Assembly: GCF_021117365.1 (NCBI RefSeq)
Contig: NZ_CP088262.1
Span: 1,178,001 to 1,242,000, forward strand
DNA from: Nocardioides sp. cx-173
GTDB lineage: Bacteria; Actinomycetota; Actinomycetes; Propionibacteriales; Nocardioidaceae
Direction of reading: 5' to 3'
Length of the DNA: 64,000 bases
The notes below the pieces were generated by a model. The model was not told where the DNA came from. It did not search any database and saw nothing but the letters and a program-made list of their open reading frames with translations. This document shows, in pieces, positions 49,456 to 58,606 of the stretch (its first letter is position 1; each line of letters opens with the position of its first letter). Both the position numbers and the translations under genes were made by a program.

Positions 49456-50430
49456 TCAGCAGGAGAGCAGCAGCAGGGCGTAGTCGACGAGCACCGCGCG
49501 ATGGTCGGAGATCCCCGAGCGCACCACCTGGGCCTGCTCCGGGATCCAGCCCCCGGCGCCGTGCAGCAGGTAGTCGATCCGGATCCGCGGCACCCGCTGA
49601 GGTGCGGTCAGCCCTGGGTCGGCGCCGGCCAGCGGCCAGGCGTCCAGGGCGACGCCGCGCAGGACCCGCATCGCCGGCGACCACGGCACCGCGTTGAAGT
49701 CGCCGCCGATCACGAAGGGGGAGCCGGCCTCGGCGAGCACCTCCCGGATCGCGACGGTCTGCTCCAGACGCATCGGGGCGCTGTCGTGCTGGAGGTGGGT
49801 GTTGTAGAGGTCCACGTCGTGCCCGCTCATGCGGATGGTCGCGCGCAGCAGACCGCGCTGCTGCATGCCGGGGCGGTTGGGCAGCAGCCGGTTCGACCAG
49901 CCCACGATCGGGCGGCGGCTGAGGATCGCGGTGCCGTACTCCCGGCGGGGCGCTCCTCGCGCCTGGGCGCCGTAGGTGACGTTGCGCCCGAACACCGAGT
50001 GCATGTCCAGCATCCGCCCGAGCACGGCCGGCTGGTCGTCCATGCCGGACCGCGCACGGAAGCGGTGCACCTCCTGGAGCAGGACCACGTCGGCGTCCCA
50101 GGACCGGATCTCAGCGGCGATGCCGCCGAGGTCGTAGCGGTCGTCGCCCCGGATCGCGCCGTGGATGTTGAACGTCGCGACGCGCAGCCGCACCGTCTCG
50201 CCAGGACAGCTCGGCGTGGGCGCGCCGGGCGGGGTCACCGTCACCGTCGGCGGGACCGGGGTGCTCGGGGCGGGGGTCGGCGCGCTGGTGGGGGCACTGG
50301 TCGGCGCGGTAGGCGCGGTCGGTCCGGGCTGCGGTCCCCCCTCCGGATCGGGGTCCGGGGCGAGGTAGAGCAGCGCGAGGACCACCGACAGCGCGACCAG
50401 CGCGAACCCGGCGTGCACCCAGCGGTTCAT
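49456..50430 (-). CDS. Exported endonuclease/exonuclease/phosphatase-family protein
   Basis: A 324-residue protein. An N-terminal membrane anchor or signal (VHAGFALVALSVVLALLYLA) is followed by a Pro/Thr/Ser-rich linker to about residue 75. The EEP domain fills the rest: LRVATFNIHG, VLLQEVHRF with the metal-binding glutamate, LYNTHLQHDSAP, GGDFNAVPWSP and SDHRAVLVDY. The family contains DNases, sphingomyelinases and inositol-phosphate phosphatases; extracellular location with a wall-spanning linker fits a secreted nuclease or phosphodiesterase. The ATG at 50430 gives this signal; the longer open frame is antisense to the wHTH gene. Confidence 0.85.
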   Translation of the reverse strand: MNRWVHAGFALVALSVVLALLYLAPDPDPEGGPQPGPTAPTAPTSAPTSAPTPAPSTPVPPTVTVTPPGAPTPSCPGETVRLRVATFNIHGAIRGDDRYDLGGIAAEIRSWDADVVLLQEVHRFRARSGMDDQPAVLGRMLDMHSVFGRNVTYGAQARGAPRREYGTAILSRRPIVGWSNRLLPNRPGMQQRGLLRATIRMSGHDVDLYNTHLQHDSAPMRLEQTVAIREVLAEAGSPFVIGGDFNAVPWSPAMRVLRGVALDAWPLAGADPGLTAPQRVPRIRIDYLLHGAGGWIPEQAQVVRSGISDHRAVLVDYALLLLSC

Positions 50431-50468
50431 GGCCCCCCTCCCGAGCGTCGACTGTCGGCTGGTCCGGG

Positions 50469-50474
50469 CAGGAT
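50469..50474 (+). promoter_or_regulatory. Possible -10 box of the winged-helix gene (leaderless)
   Basis: CAGGAT, 7 nt before the ATG at 50482. The first base departs from the TANNNT pattern seen in other genes here. Confidence 0.3.
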
Positions 50475-50481
50475 AGGCGGC

Positions 50482-51657
50482 ATGCGGCACATCTCCGACA
50501 CCGAGCGGCGTGCCCGACTCGGCCGGCGGCACGGGCTCGCCCCGGCCCTGCGCCTGCCGGACCCCGAGGCCGCGACCCGCGCGATGACGGTGCTCCACGC
50601 CACGGAGCCGGCGACGGTCTATCTCGCGCTGCACGCCCGGGTCGACGGGCTGCGGGTCGAGGACGTCGACCGGGTGCTCTACGACGACCGCACCCTGGTC
50701 AAGCAGCTCGCCATGCGCCGCACCCTCTTCGTCTTCCCGCGCGACCTGCTCCCCGCGGCCTGGGGCAGCGCCTCCGCGCGGGTCGCCACGGCCCTCTCGG
50801 CCCGGCTGGCCAAGGAGGCGGTGCAGGCCGGCCTGACCGACGACGGTGCCGCGTGGCTCGCGCGGGCCAGGGCCGCGACGCTCGCCCACCTCGCCGCCGC
50901 CGGGGCGCTCACCGCCGCGGAGCTGCGCGAGCAGGTGCCGGCCCTGGCGGGCCGGCTCGACACCGCGCTCGGCAAGCCCTACGGCGGCAGCTTCCCGCTC
51001 GCGCCGCGGATCCTGGGGCAGCTCGCGGTGGAGGGGCACATCGTGCGCGGGCACAACGCCGGCAGCTGGTGGACCTCGCGTCCCCGGTGGACGCTGATGC
51101 GGTCCTGGTTGGGCGACCTGCCGGCGGCCCTGCCCGAGGGCGCGGGCTACGCGGCCCTGGTCGGCCGATGGCTGGCGACGTTCGGCCCCGGCACGGTCGA
51201 GGACTTGCAGTGGTGGCTGGGCAGCACCAAGGGGGCGGTGCGCAGCGCGCTGGCCGAGGTCCGCGCGGTCGAGGTGACCCTGGACGGCGGCACCACCGGC
51301 TGGGTGCTTCCCGAGGACGTCGACGAGGTGCCGGCCACCGAGCCGTGGGCCGCGCTGCTGCCGGTGCTGGACCCCACGGTCATGGGCTGGAAGTCGCGCG
51401 ACTTCTACCTCGCCGGGCACGGACCGGCGCTCTTCGACCGCAACGGCAACGCGGGCACCACCGCCTGGTGGGACGGGCGGGTCGTGGGCTGCTGGGTGCA
51501 GGACCCCGACGGTGTCGTGGAGGTGCGTCTCCTCGAGGAGGTCCCCGCCGAGGGGCGGGCCCTGCTGGAGGTCGAGGCGCAGCGGCTCACCGAATGGCTG
51601 CAGGGGCGGCGGGTCAGTACCGTCTACCCCTCCCCGGCCATGAAGGAGCCACGATGA
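50482..51657 (+). CDS. Winged-helix DNA-binding domain protein (HTH_42 / YcaQ-like family)
   Basis: A 391-residue protein of the HTH_42 family (Pfam PF06224), whose members contain tandem winged helices and include the DNA interstrand-crosslink glycosylases YcaQ and AlkZ. Family blocks seen are RALLYDD-like RVLYDDRTLVKQLAMRRTLF near residue 70, SWWTSRPRWTLMRSWLG near 200, and the C-terminal TTAWWDGRVVGCWVQ near 327. The Gln-rich catalytic motif of the glycosylases is not evident at TVYLALHARV, so glycosylase activity is doubtful. Its last codons overlap the next gene (ATGA). Confidence 0.82.
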   Translation: MRHISDTERRARLGRRHGLAPALRLPDPEAATRAMTVLHATEPATVYLALHARVDGLRVEDVDRVLYDDRTLVKQLAMRRTLFVFPRDLLPAAWGSASARVATALSARLAKEAVQAGLTDDGAAWLARARAATLAHLAAAGALTAAELREQVPALAGRLDTALGKPYGGSFPLAPRILGQLAVEGHIVRGHNAGSWWTSRPRWTLMRSWLGDLPAALPEGAGYAALVGRWLATFGPGTVEDLQWWLGSTKGAVRSALAEVRAVEVTLDGGTTGWVLPEDVDEVPATEPWAALLPVLDPTVMGWKSRDFYLAGHGPALFDRNGNAGTTAWWDGRVVGCWVQDPDGVVEVRLLEEVPAEGRALLEVEAQRLTEWLQGRRVSTVYPSPAMKEPR

Positions 51658-51989
51658 GCGAGCAGCCCCCGCCGGCCTCGCCGTCGGTTCCTGCCCTGCG
51701 GCCACCCCCGCCGAGCAACGGCCACGCCATCGCCTCGCTCGTGCTGGGCGTCACCTCGCTCATGGGCTGCTCGTTCGTGACCGGCATCCCGGCGATGGTG
51801 CTCAGCCGCATCGCGCGCCGCGAGATCGCCGCCTCCCAGGGGGAGACGGCCGGCGAGGATCTGGCCAGGATCGGGTTCGCCCTGGGTGCCGTCGCCACCG
51901 TCATCGGGGTCCTGGCGCTCGTCGGCCTGCTCATCCTGGGTGGCCTGGGGCTCTTCGTCTTCGACGTCTGCGGAGACGGCCAGTGCTAG
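51654..51989 (+). CDS. Small DUF4190 membrane protein
   Basis: A 111-residue protein with a Pro-rich cytoplasmic N-terminus (MSEQPPPASPSVPALRPPPP), then two membrane segments (AIASLVLGVTSLMGCSFVTGIPAMVL and FALGAVATVIGVLALVGLLILGGLGLFVF) joined by a basic loop with ARREIAASQGETAG. This is the plain DUF4190 arrangement. The extreme C-terminus has two cysteines (VCGDGQC). AAGGAG stands 7 nt before the ATG, inside the end of the preceding gene. The role is unknown. A second, longer DUF4190 protein lies 2.3 kb upstream on the other strand. Confidence 0.82.
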   Translation: MSEQPPPASPSVPALRPPPPSNGHAIASLVLGVTSLMGCSFVTGIPAMVLSRIARREIAASQGETAGEDLARIGFALGAVATVIGVLALVGLLILGGLGLFVFDVCGDGQC

Positions 51990-52010
51990 CAGTGACCAAG
52001 GAGCTCGACC

Positions 52011-52727
52011 ATGCGTGACCAGCCCGAGCAGCAGGCGCCCCCCGTGCAGAAGCTGCGGATCCGCTACGCCAAGCGGGGGCGGCTGCGCTTCACCAGCCAC
52101 CGCGACTTCAGCCGCGCCTTCGAGCGCGCCATCTTCCGCGCGCGGGTCCCCATGGCCTACTCGTCCGGCTTCAACCCGCACCCCCGGATCTCCTACGCCG
52201 GCGCCGCGCCGACCGGCTCGGCCAGCGAGGCGGAGTTCCTGGAGATCGGCCTCGCCGAGGTCGTCGACCCGGCGGCGGTCCACGCCTCCCTCGCCGAGGC
52301 CCTGCCCGACGGGCTGGACGTCGTCGAGGTGGTCGAGTCGCCCGGCGGCGGACTCGCCGACCTGCTGGAGGCGAGCCGCTGGCAGATCGACCTGGACCTG
52401 CCCCCGGCGGAGGCGGCCACGGCGGTCGCCGCCTTCCTGGCCGCCGAGGAGGTCATCGTCGAGCGGATGACCAAGAAGGGCCTGCGCGCCTTTGACTGCC
52501 GCGCGGCCGTGCTCTCCCTGAGCGCCGAGGTGGGGGAGCGCGGCTCGCGCCTCGACCTGGTCCTGCGGCACGGCACGCCCGCGGTCCGGCCCGACGACGT
52601 GCTGGCCGGCCTCGCGCGCACCTCGGGTCGTCCACCGGTCACCTCGCCGCTGCTCACGCGGCTCGCTCAAGGCCCCCTGGACCCCGAGACCGGCGAGATC
52701 GGCGACCCGCTTCACCCGAAGAGATAG
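52011..52727 (+). CDS. TIGR03936-family (DUF2344) radical SAM-associated protein
   Basis: A 238-residue protein with the family N-terminus LRIRYAKRGRLRFTSHRDF, then RVPMAYSSGFNPHPRISYA with its conserved histidine, and EAEFLEIGLAEVVDP. Members are found next to, or fused with, TIGR03960 radical SAM proteins and upstream of RNase E/G. A substrate-binding role for the radical SAM partner is inferred from that linkage. Here four unrelated genes separate the two, but rne still follows directly. Confidence 0.88.
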   Translation: MRDQPEQQAPPVQKLRIRYAKRGRLRFTSHRDFSRAFERAIFRARVPMAYSSGFNPHPRISYAGAAPTGSASEAEFLEIGLAEVVDPAAVHASLAEALPDGLDVVEVVESPGGGLADLLEASRWQIDLDLPPAEAATAVAAFLAAEEVIVERMTKKGLRAFDCRAAVLSLSAEVGERGSRLDLVLRHGTPAVRPDDVLAGLARTSGRPPVTSPLLTRLAQGPLDPETGEIGDPLHPKR

Positions 52728-53081
52728 GCCGCCGCGCCGCCCTGTGCGATACTCGCCGTGGTCGATGACCATGCGTGTGGTTCGTGAAAGGTGCCGCCGC
52801 CTGATTCGACCCGACGACATTCTCGCCGGCTCCGCACCTGTGGGTCGGCACAGTGGAGGAAGGTCGTCGCCGGACCGCGACGCGGCCAGTGGGAGTCGGT
52901 GACAGCGACCCCCGCCTGTGGCCCTGCGACCGCGGTAGGTGGCGAACCGACGTCCAGTGACGCACCTGCGGAGGGTGTCGCCGCCACCCGAAGGCTTTGC
53001 GCCGTCGGCCCTGTTTGCCGGGTCCACGGCGTCCAACACCCCCCGGACGGGCACTCCCGCCGGGTCGAGGAGAGCAACACC
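52728..53081 (+). promoter_or_regulatory. Long leader region of rne
   Basis: A 354-bp gap before the RNase E gene with no credible protein gene. GATACT at 52747-52752 is a possible -10 box, which would give a leader of about 325 nt. RNase E genes in other bacteria, including mycobacteria, have long leaders through which the enzyme limits its own mRNA. Several GC-rich inverted segments are present; no fold was computed. Confidence 0.4.
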
Positions 53082-56000
53082 ATGGCTGACGACACCACCA
53101 CTCCCGACGCCTCCGACAGCGCAGACAGCGCGGAGGGCGCGGCCGCGCCCGACGCCGCGGCGCCGGTGAAGAAGGCCGCCAAGAGGGCGCCCGCCAAGCG
53201 GGCTGCCGCGAAGCGGACCACCAAGAAGGCGGCCGAGGCGCCCGCCGAGACGCCCGACACGCCGAGCGACGCACCCGAGGGCGACGGGACCGAGGCGGCC
53301 CCGGCGAAGAAGACCGCGGCCAAGCGGACGGCGAAGAAGGCCCCCGCCAAGCGCGCCGCCGCCAAGAAGACCAGTGCCGCGCCGGTCGATGTCGAGAGCG
53401 TCGAGGCGCCCGCCGAGCCGCCCGCCGCCGAGGCGCCGTCGTCCGACGCCGCCGCCGCGCCGATGGTGCTGTTCCAGACGCCGGCGGCGACCAAGGTCAC
53501 CACCCGCACCCGCGGCCGCCGTGCGGCCGCCAAGACCGTCGAGGCACCGCCCGAGGACGAGGCCGCCCCCGCGGCGGAGTCCGCGCAGGAGCCGCAGCTC
53601 GAGGTGCCGGCCGAGGCCGGGGAGCCGGCCCGCAAGCGCACCCCCCGCAAGCGCGCGGCCAAGAAGACCGCCGCCGCACCACAGGACGACGAGGTCACCG
53701 AGGTCCCCGCGGCGCCCGAGACCCCCGAGGCGGAGGAGGCCGACGCGGCCGTCGTCTCGAGCGAGGACTCCGAGGGCACCGACAGCACCGAGGACCCCGA
53801 CGGCACCGACAGCACCGAGGACACCGACGACGCCGAAGGTGGCGGTCCCCGCCGTCGCCGCCGTCGCGGCGGGCGCCGTCGCCGCAAGGCCGGTGACGGT
53901 GACGACTCCACCGACTCCGCCGACTCCCAGGACGGCGGTGACGACGCCGGTGCGAAGCAGGGCAAGGGCGCGGGTCGCGGCTCCGCCCAGGAGTCCGACG
54001 ACGACGCCGGCGAGGGCGGCACCCGCCGCCGGCGCCGCCGCCGGCGCGAGGGCGACGACGGTGGCAACGGGGGAGACGACCCGAGCAACACCGTCACCCG
54101 CGTCCGCAAGGCGCGCTCGGCCGAGGACGAGATCACCGCGATCGCCGGATCCACCCGGCTCGAGGCCAAGAAGCAGCGCCGGCGCGAGGGCCGCGAGGCC
54201 GGGCGCCGCCGCGCCCCCATCGTCAGCGAGGCGGAGTTCCTCGCGCGCCGGGAGGCGGTCGACCGCGTCATGGTGATCCGCCAGCGCGAGGAGCTGACCC
54301 AGATCGCCGTCCTCGAGGACAAGGTGCTCGTCGAGCACTACGTCGCCCGCGAGTCGCAGACGTCGCTGATCGGCAATGTCTACCTCGGCCGGGTCCAGAA
54401 CGTCCTGCCCTCCATGGAGGCGGCGTTCATCGACATCGGCAAGGGCCGCAACGCGGTCCTGTACGCCGGCGAGGTCAACTGGTCCGCGCTGGGTCACAAG
54501 GACGGCCAGCCGCGCAAGATCGAGTCGGTGCTCACCTCCGGCCAGTCGATCCTGGTGCAGGTCACCAAGGACCCGATGGGTCACAAGGGCGCCCGGCTCA
54601 CGAGCCAGGTGAGCCTGGCCGGCCGGTTCCTGGTCTACGTCCCGGACGGCACCACCTCCGGCATCTCCCGCAAGCTGCCCGACACCGAGCGCAACCGCCT
54701 CAAGACCCTGCTCAAGGAGATCGTCCCCGACACCGCCGGGGTGATCGTGCGCACGGCCGCCGAGGGCGCCAGCGAGGAGGAGCTCACCCGCGACGTCGAG
54801 CGGCTCAAGGCCCGCTGGGAGGACATCGAGGGCAAGTCCAAGGGCCAGGCCCCGCAGCTGCTCTACGGCGAGCCCGACCTGACCCTCAAGGTCGTCCGGG
54901 ACCTCTTCACCGAGGACTTCAGCAAGCTGGTGATCCAGGGCGAGGACGCCTGGAACAGCGTCCAGAGCTACGTGTCGCACATCGCCCCCGACCTCACCGA
55001 CCGCGTCGAGCGCTACGACGCCGACGGTGACGCGGACCGTCCGGACGTGTTCGCGGCCTACCGGGTCGACGAGCAGATCGCCAAGGGGCTGGACCGCAAG
55101 GTGTGGCTGCCCTCGGGCGGGTCGCTGGTCATCGACCGCACCGAGGCGATGACCGTCGTCGACGTCAACACCGGGAAGTTCACCGGCTCCGGGGGCAACC
55201 TGGAGGAGACCGTCACCAAGAACAACCTCGAGGCGGCCGAGGAGATCGTGCGCCAGCTCCGGCTGCGCGACATCGGCGGGATCATCGTGGTCGACTTCAT
55301 CGACATGGTGCTCGAGTCCAACCGGGACCTGGTCCTGCGCCGCATGGTGGAGTGCCTGGGCCGCGACCGCACCCGGCACCAGGTCGCGGAGGTCACCTCG
55401 CTGGGCCTGGTGCAGATGACGCGCAAGCGGATCGGCACCGGCCTGCTCGAGGCCTTCAGCGAGACCTGCGAGCACTGCCAGGGCCGCGGGCTGATCCTGC
55501 ACGACCAGCCGGTCGAGGCGCGCCGCCAGGACGACGCCCCGCGCGGTGGCAGCGGGACCGGCGGCGGTGGCCGGCGTACGCGGGGCGGCCGCGGCCGCGA
55601 CCGCGACGAGCAGGTCGCCCCGGCGCCCAAGGCCGCGCCCTCGCCGAAGGACATCGCGGCGATGGCCAAGCCGGAGAACGCCGCGCGCGTCGACGTCGAC
55701 GCGTTGGCCGACGAGCCCGAGACCCCGCCGGTCGAGGGCGAGGTGGCCGAGGTCGTCACCGCGACCGAGGTCGAGGCGGTGGTCGAGCCCGTCGTCGAGC
55801 CCGTGGTCGAGACCGACACGGCGCCCCAGGCCGAGGAGGCGGCCGACCCGGCCGCGTCCGCCGAGCCCGAGCCCGAGCCGGCCCAGCCGGAGGCCCCGCG
55901 GGTGGTCACCCGGACCCGCCGGACCACGCGCTCGACGGCGACGATCAGCACCACGCCGGCCGAGATGCCGGTCGTGGTGCCCGCCGCCGAGTCCGCCGCG

Positions 56001-56189
56001 CCGGTCGAGGTCGTGTCGGCCCCGGAGCCGCCGAAGGTCGTGACCCGCTCCCGCGGGCGCAGCCGGGCGGCCAAGCCGGCCGAGGAGGCGCCCACGGACG
56101 TGGTGGCCGACGTGGACGCGGGCGAGGACGCGGACAGCGGTCCCGCGGTCGAGCACGTCCCGGTCAAGAAGCGCACCCGCAAGCGCTGA
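53082..56189 (+). CDS. rne: Ribonuclease E/G
   Basis: A 1035-residue endoribonuclease initiating mRNA decay and rRNA/tRNA maturation. The N-terminal 330 residues are low complexity: Lys/Ala-rich histone-like runs ([17 protein letters not shown]), acidic stretches and an Arg-rich cluster ([16 protein letters not shown]). The S1 domain is at about 420-500 ([18 protein letters not shown]). The catalytic magnesium aspartates are in [10 protein letters not shown] near 693 and VVDFIDM near 737. The zinc-link CEHCQGRG is near 796. An acidic and Pro-rich tail follows to the end. Extensions on both sides are typical of actinobacteria. GAGGAG precedes the ATG by 8 nt. Confidence 0.93.
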   Translation: MADDTTTPDASDSADSAEGAAAPDAAAPVKKAAKRAPAKRAAAKRTTKKAAEAPAETPDTPSDAPEGDGTEAAPAKKTAAKRTAKKAPAKRAAAKKTSAAPVDVESVEAPAEPPAAEAPSSDAAAAPMVLFQTPAATKVTTRTRGRRAAAKTVEAPPEDEAAPAAESAQEPQLEVPAEAGEPARKRTPRKRAAKKTAAAPQDDEVTEVPAAPETPEAEEADAAVVSSEDSEGTDSTEDPDGTDSTEDTDDAEGGGPRRRRRRGGRRRRKAGDGDDSTDSADSQDGGDDAGAKQGKGAGRGSAQESDDDAGEGGTRRRRRRRREGDDGGNGGDDPSNTVTRVRKARSAEDEITAIAGSTRLEAKKQRRREGREAGRRRAPIVSEAEFLARREAVDRVMVIRQREELTQIAVLEDKVLVEHYVARESQTSLIGNVYLGRVQNVLPSMEAAFIDIGKGRNAVLYAGEVNWSALGHKDGQPRKIESVLTSGQSILVQVTKDPMGHKGARLTSQVSLAGRFLVYVPDGTTSGISRKLPDTERNRLKTLLKEIVPDTAGVIVRTAAEGASEEELTRDVERLKARWEDIEGKSKGQAPQLLYGEPDLTLKVVRDLFTEDFSKLVIQGEDAWNSVQSYVSHIAPDLTDRVERYDADGDADRPDVFAAYRVDEQIAKGLDRKVWLPSGGSLVIDRTEAMTVVDVNTGKFTGSGGNLEETVTKNNLEAAEEIVRQLRLRDIGGIIVVDFIDMVLESNRDLVLRRMVECLGRDRTRHQVAEVTSLGLVQMTRKRIGTGLLEAFSETCEHCQGRGLILHDQPVEARRQDDAPRGGSGTGGGGRRTRGGRGRDRDEQVAPAPKAAPSPKDIAAMAKPENAARVDVDALADEPETPPVEGEVAEVVTATEVEAVVEPVVEPVVETDTAPQAEEAADPAASAEPEPEPAQPEAPRVVTRTRRTTRSTATISTTPAEMPVVVPAAESAAPVEVVSAPEPPKVVTRSRGRSRAAKPAEEAPTDVVADVDAGEDADSGPAVEHVPVKKRTRKR

Positions 56190-56201
56190 GCAGCAGACGG
56201 G

Positions 56202-56240
56202 GCGCCGCCCCGAGCCCGCGTTTTGCGGTGGGGGCGGCGC
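56202..56240 (+). terminator. Hairpin between rne and rplU
   Basis: A 10-bp outer stem (56202-56211, GCGCCGCCCC, with 56231-56240) and an inner 4-bp stem (CCGC/GCGG) around a GTTTT loop, 13 nt after the rne stop. Its distal arm overlaps the -35 box proposed for rplU. Confidence 0.55.
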
Positions 56241-56251
56241 GTCCGTACTAT
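56223..56251 (+). promoter_or_regulatory. Promoter of the rplU-rpmA operon
   Basis: TTGCGG (56223-56228) and TACTAT (56246-56251) are spaced 17 bp apart, the best housekeeping-type promoter seen in the window. Transcription would start near 56258, leaving a leader of about 125 nt before rplU. Confidence 0.55.
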
Positions 56252-56382
56252 TGACTCCCGGTGCGCTAGGCGTGCCCACTCAGCTCCAAACTGCCCCATC
56301 CTGCGGGCAACCCCTCCACCAGCCGGTGGTCGTGGCGTGCCGCAGCCCCGCTTGTTCAGTGAGACCTACGAAGGAGACCGCG

Positions 56383-56685
56383 GTGTACGCGATCGTGCGC
56401 GCAGGCGCCACCCAGCAGAAGGTCGCCGTCGGCGACGTCATCGAGATCGACAAGGTGACGACCGGCGTCGGCGAGTCGGTGACCCTTCCGGTGGTGCTGG
56501 TGGTCGACGGCGAGACCGTCACCTCGAGCGGTCTGGACAAGGCGTCGGTGACGGTCGAGGTCCTCGGCGCGACCAAGGGCCCCAAGATCATCATCCAGAA
56601 GTACAAGAACAAGACCGGCTACAAGAAGCGCCAGGGTCACCGCCAGAAGTACACCCAGGTCAAGGTCACCGACATCTCTCTCTGA
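56383..56685 (+). CDS. rplU: 50S ribosomal protein L21
   Basis: A 100-residue ribosomal protein of the large subunit. The GTG start gives [23 protein letters not shown], the canonical N-terminus, with AAGGAG 8 nt upstream. The C-terminal block [19 protein letters not shown] is the conserved L21 signature that contacts 23S rRNA. It lies 33 bp before rpmA, the invariant partner in this operon. Confidence 0.96.
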   Translation: MYAIVRAGATQQKVAVGDVIEIDKVTTGVGESVTLPVVLVVDGETVTSSGLDKASVTVEVLGATKGPKIIIQKYKNKTGYKKRQGHRQKYTQVKVTDISL

Positions 56686-56718
56686 GCTTCGCTCGAGACA
56701 CACCCGAAGGACTACGAA

Positions 56719-56973
56719 ATGGCTCACAAGAAGGGCGCCGCGTCCACCAAGAACGGTCGCGACTCCAACTCCCAGCGCCTCGGCGTCAAGCGGTTCGGTG
56801 GCCAGGAAGTCAACGCCGGCGAGATCATCGTCCGCCAGCGTGGCACCCACTTCCACCCCGGCAGCGGCGTCGGCCGCGGCGGCGACGACACCCTCTTCGC
56901 GCTCGTCGCGGGTGCGGTGGAGTTCGGCCGCAAGCGCGGCCGCAAGGTCGTCAACATCGTCCCGGGCGAGTGA
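56719..56973 (+). CDS. rpmA: 50S ribosomal protein L27
   Basis: An 84-residue ribosomal protein reaching the peptidyl-transferase centre. The N-terminus [22 protein letters not shown] is mature-like, without the cleaved extension found in Firmicutes. The block [23 protein letters not shown] is standard. It is followed 97 bp later by obgE, another ribosome-linked gene. Confidence 0.96.
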   Translation: MAHKKGAASTKNGRDSNSQRLGVKRFGGQEVNAGEIIVRQRGTHFHPGSGVGRGGDDTLFALVAGAVEFGRKRGRKVVNIVPGE

Positions 56974-57070
56974 CCTGACGCTTTCCCGCACCACTTGCGC
57001 GCATAGGGCGTCCCTGGTCTCGGGGCCGCCCTTTCGCCATTTCTGCATCCTTACCCTCTGAGAGGCCACC

Positions 57071-58606
57071 ATGGCAGTCCCCACCTTCGTCGACCGGGTC
57101 ACGCTCCACGTGAGTGCCGGGCGTGGGGGCGACGGCGTCGCCTCGGTCCATCGCGAGAAGTTCAAGCCGCTCGGCGGGCCCGACGGCGGCAACGGCGGCC
57201 CCGGCGGCTCGGTCATCCTGCGGGTCGACCCGGACGTCACGACGCTGATCGACTACCACCACAGCCCGCACCGGCGCGGTGAGAACGGCGGCCACGGCGC
57301 CGGCGCACACCGCAACGGCTCGCACGGCGCCGACGTCGTCCTCCCCGTGCCCGACGGCACCGTCGTGACCGACGCCGACGGCAACGTCCTCGCCGACCTA
57401 GTCGGCCCGGGCACCGAGCTGGTCATCGCCCAGGGCGGGCGCGGCGGCCTCGGCAACGCGGCCCTCGCGAGCTCCAAGCGCAAGGCGCCCGGCTTCGCGC
57501 TGCTCGGCGAGCCGGGCGACGAGCTGGACATCGCACTGGAGCTCAAGGTGGTCGCCGACATCGGCCTGGTGGGCTTCCCCAGCGCCGGCAAGTCGAGCCT
57601 GATCGCCTCGATCTCGCGGGCCCGGCCGAAGATCGCCGACTACCCCTTCACCACCCTGGTGCCCAACCTCGGCGTGGTCACTGCCGGCGACACGACGTTC
57701 ACCGTCGCCGACGTACCCGGCCTGATCGAGGGCGCCAGCGAGGGCCGTGGCCTCGGCCACGACTTCCTGCGCCACATCGAGCGCTGCGCGGCGCTGGTGC
57801 ACGTGATCGACACCGCCACCATGGAGCCGGGCCGCAACCCCGTCGAGGACCTCGACATCATGGAGAACGAGCTCGCGCGCTACGGCGGCCTGGAGGACCG
57901 GCCGCGACTGGTCGCGCTCAACAAGATCGACGTCCCCGACGGCCGCGACATCGCCGACATCACCATCGAGGACCTGCGGGCCCGCGGGCTGCGGGTGTTC
58001 CCGGTCTCGGCCGCCAGCGGCGAGGGGATGCGCGAGCTGACCTTCGCGATGGCCGAGATCGTGATGGCGGCGCGTGCCGAGCGCGAGGTCGTCGAGGCGC
58101 AGCGGATCGTGCTGCGCCCGCCGAGCGCCGATGGCGGCGACGACTTCACGGTGACGCCCACCGAGGACGGGTGGCGTGTGCGCGGCACCAAGCCGGAGCG
58201 GTGGGTGCGCCAGACCAACTTCAGCAACGACGAGGCCGTGGGCTTCCTCGCCGACCGGCTCAACCGGCTCGGGGTCGAGACCCGGCTGCTGCAGCTCGGC
58301 GCCGAGCAGGGCGACACCGTCATCATCGGCCAGGACGACAACGCGGTGGTCTTCGACTTCAAGCCGGGCATCGACGCCGGCGCGGAGAACCTCGCCCGCC
58401 GCGGCGAGGACGAGCGGTTCGAGGAGAAGCGTCCCGCCCACGGCCGCCGCCGCGCGATCGAGGAGGCCATGCCCGAGCGCGGGGAGAACGAGACCCGCGC
58501 CGACGTGGCCCGCCGCCTCGACAAGCCGGAGAAGTTCGGGCCCAAGGCCTACACCATCGGCTCCGCCGACGACCCCGACTGGGCTGAGAGCGACCCCGAC
58601 GCATGA
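57071..58606 (+). CDS. obgE: GTPase ObgE/CgtA
   Basis: A 511-residue ribosome-assembly GTPase. The glycine-rich Obg domain (about 1-158) shows [12 protein letters not shown] and [11 protein letters not shown]. The GTPase domain (about 160-330) has G1 as [11 protein letters not shown]3 as [12 protein letters not shown] and G4 as NKIDV. The C-terminal OCT domain (about 355-430) includes [12 protein letters not shown] further acidic/basic tail of about 75 residues is typical of actinobacterial Obg. It binds the 50S subunit and links GTP levels to growth. It overlaps proB by 4 bp. Confidence 0.96.
   Translation: MAVPTFVDRVTLHVSAGRGGDGVASVHREKFKPLGGPDGGNGGPGGSVILRVDPDVTTLIDYHHSPHRRGENGGHGAGAHRNGSHGADVVLPVPDGTVVTDADGNVLADLVGPGTELVIAQGGRGGLGNAALASSKRKAPGFALLGEPGDELDIALELKVVADIGLVGFPSAGKSSLIASISRARPKIADYPFTTLVPNLGVVTAGDTTFTVADVPGLIEGASEGRGLGHDFLRHIERCAALVHVIDTATMEPGRNPVEDLDIMENELARYGGLEDRPRLVALNKIDVPDGRDIADITIEDLRARGLRVFPVSAASGEGMRELTFAMAEIVMAARAEREVVEAQRIVLRPPSADGGDDFTVTPTEDGWRVRGTKPERWVRQTNFSNDEAVGFLADRLNRLGVETRLLQLGAEQGDTVIIGQDDNAVVFDFKPGIDAGAENLARRGEDERFEEKRPAHGRRRAIEEAMPERGENETRADVARRLDKPEKFGPKAYTIGSADDPDWAESDPDA

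Noticed and set aside
51624..56279. Very long open frame on the minus strand across rne and the DUF2344 gene
   Set aside because: It is antisense to clear genes, its composition (long Leu/Gly/Arg runs) is that of a GC-rich shadow frame, and no motif or start context supports it.
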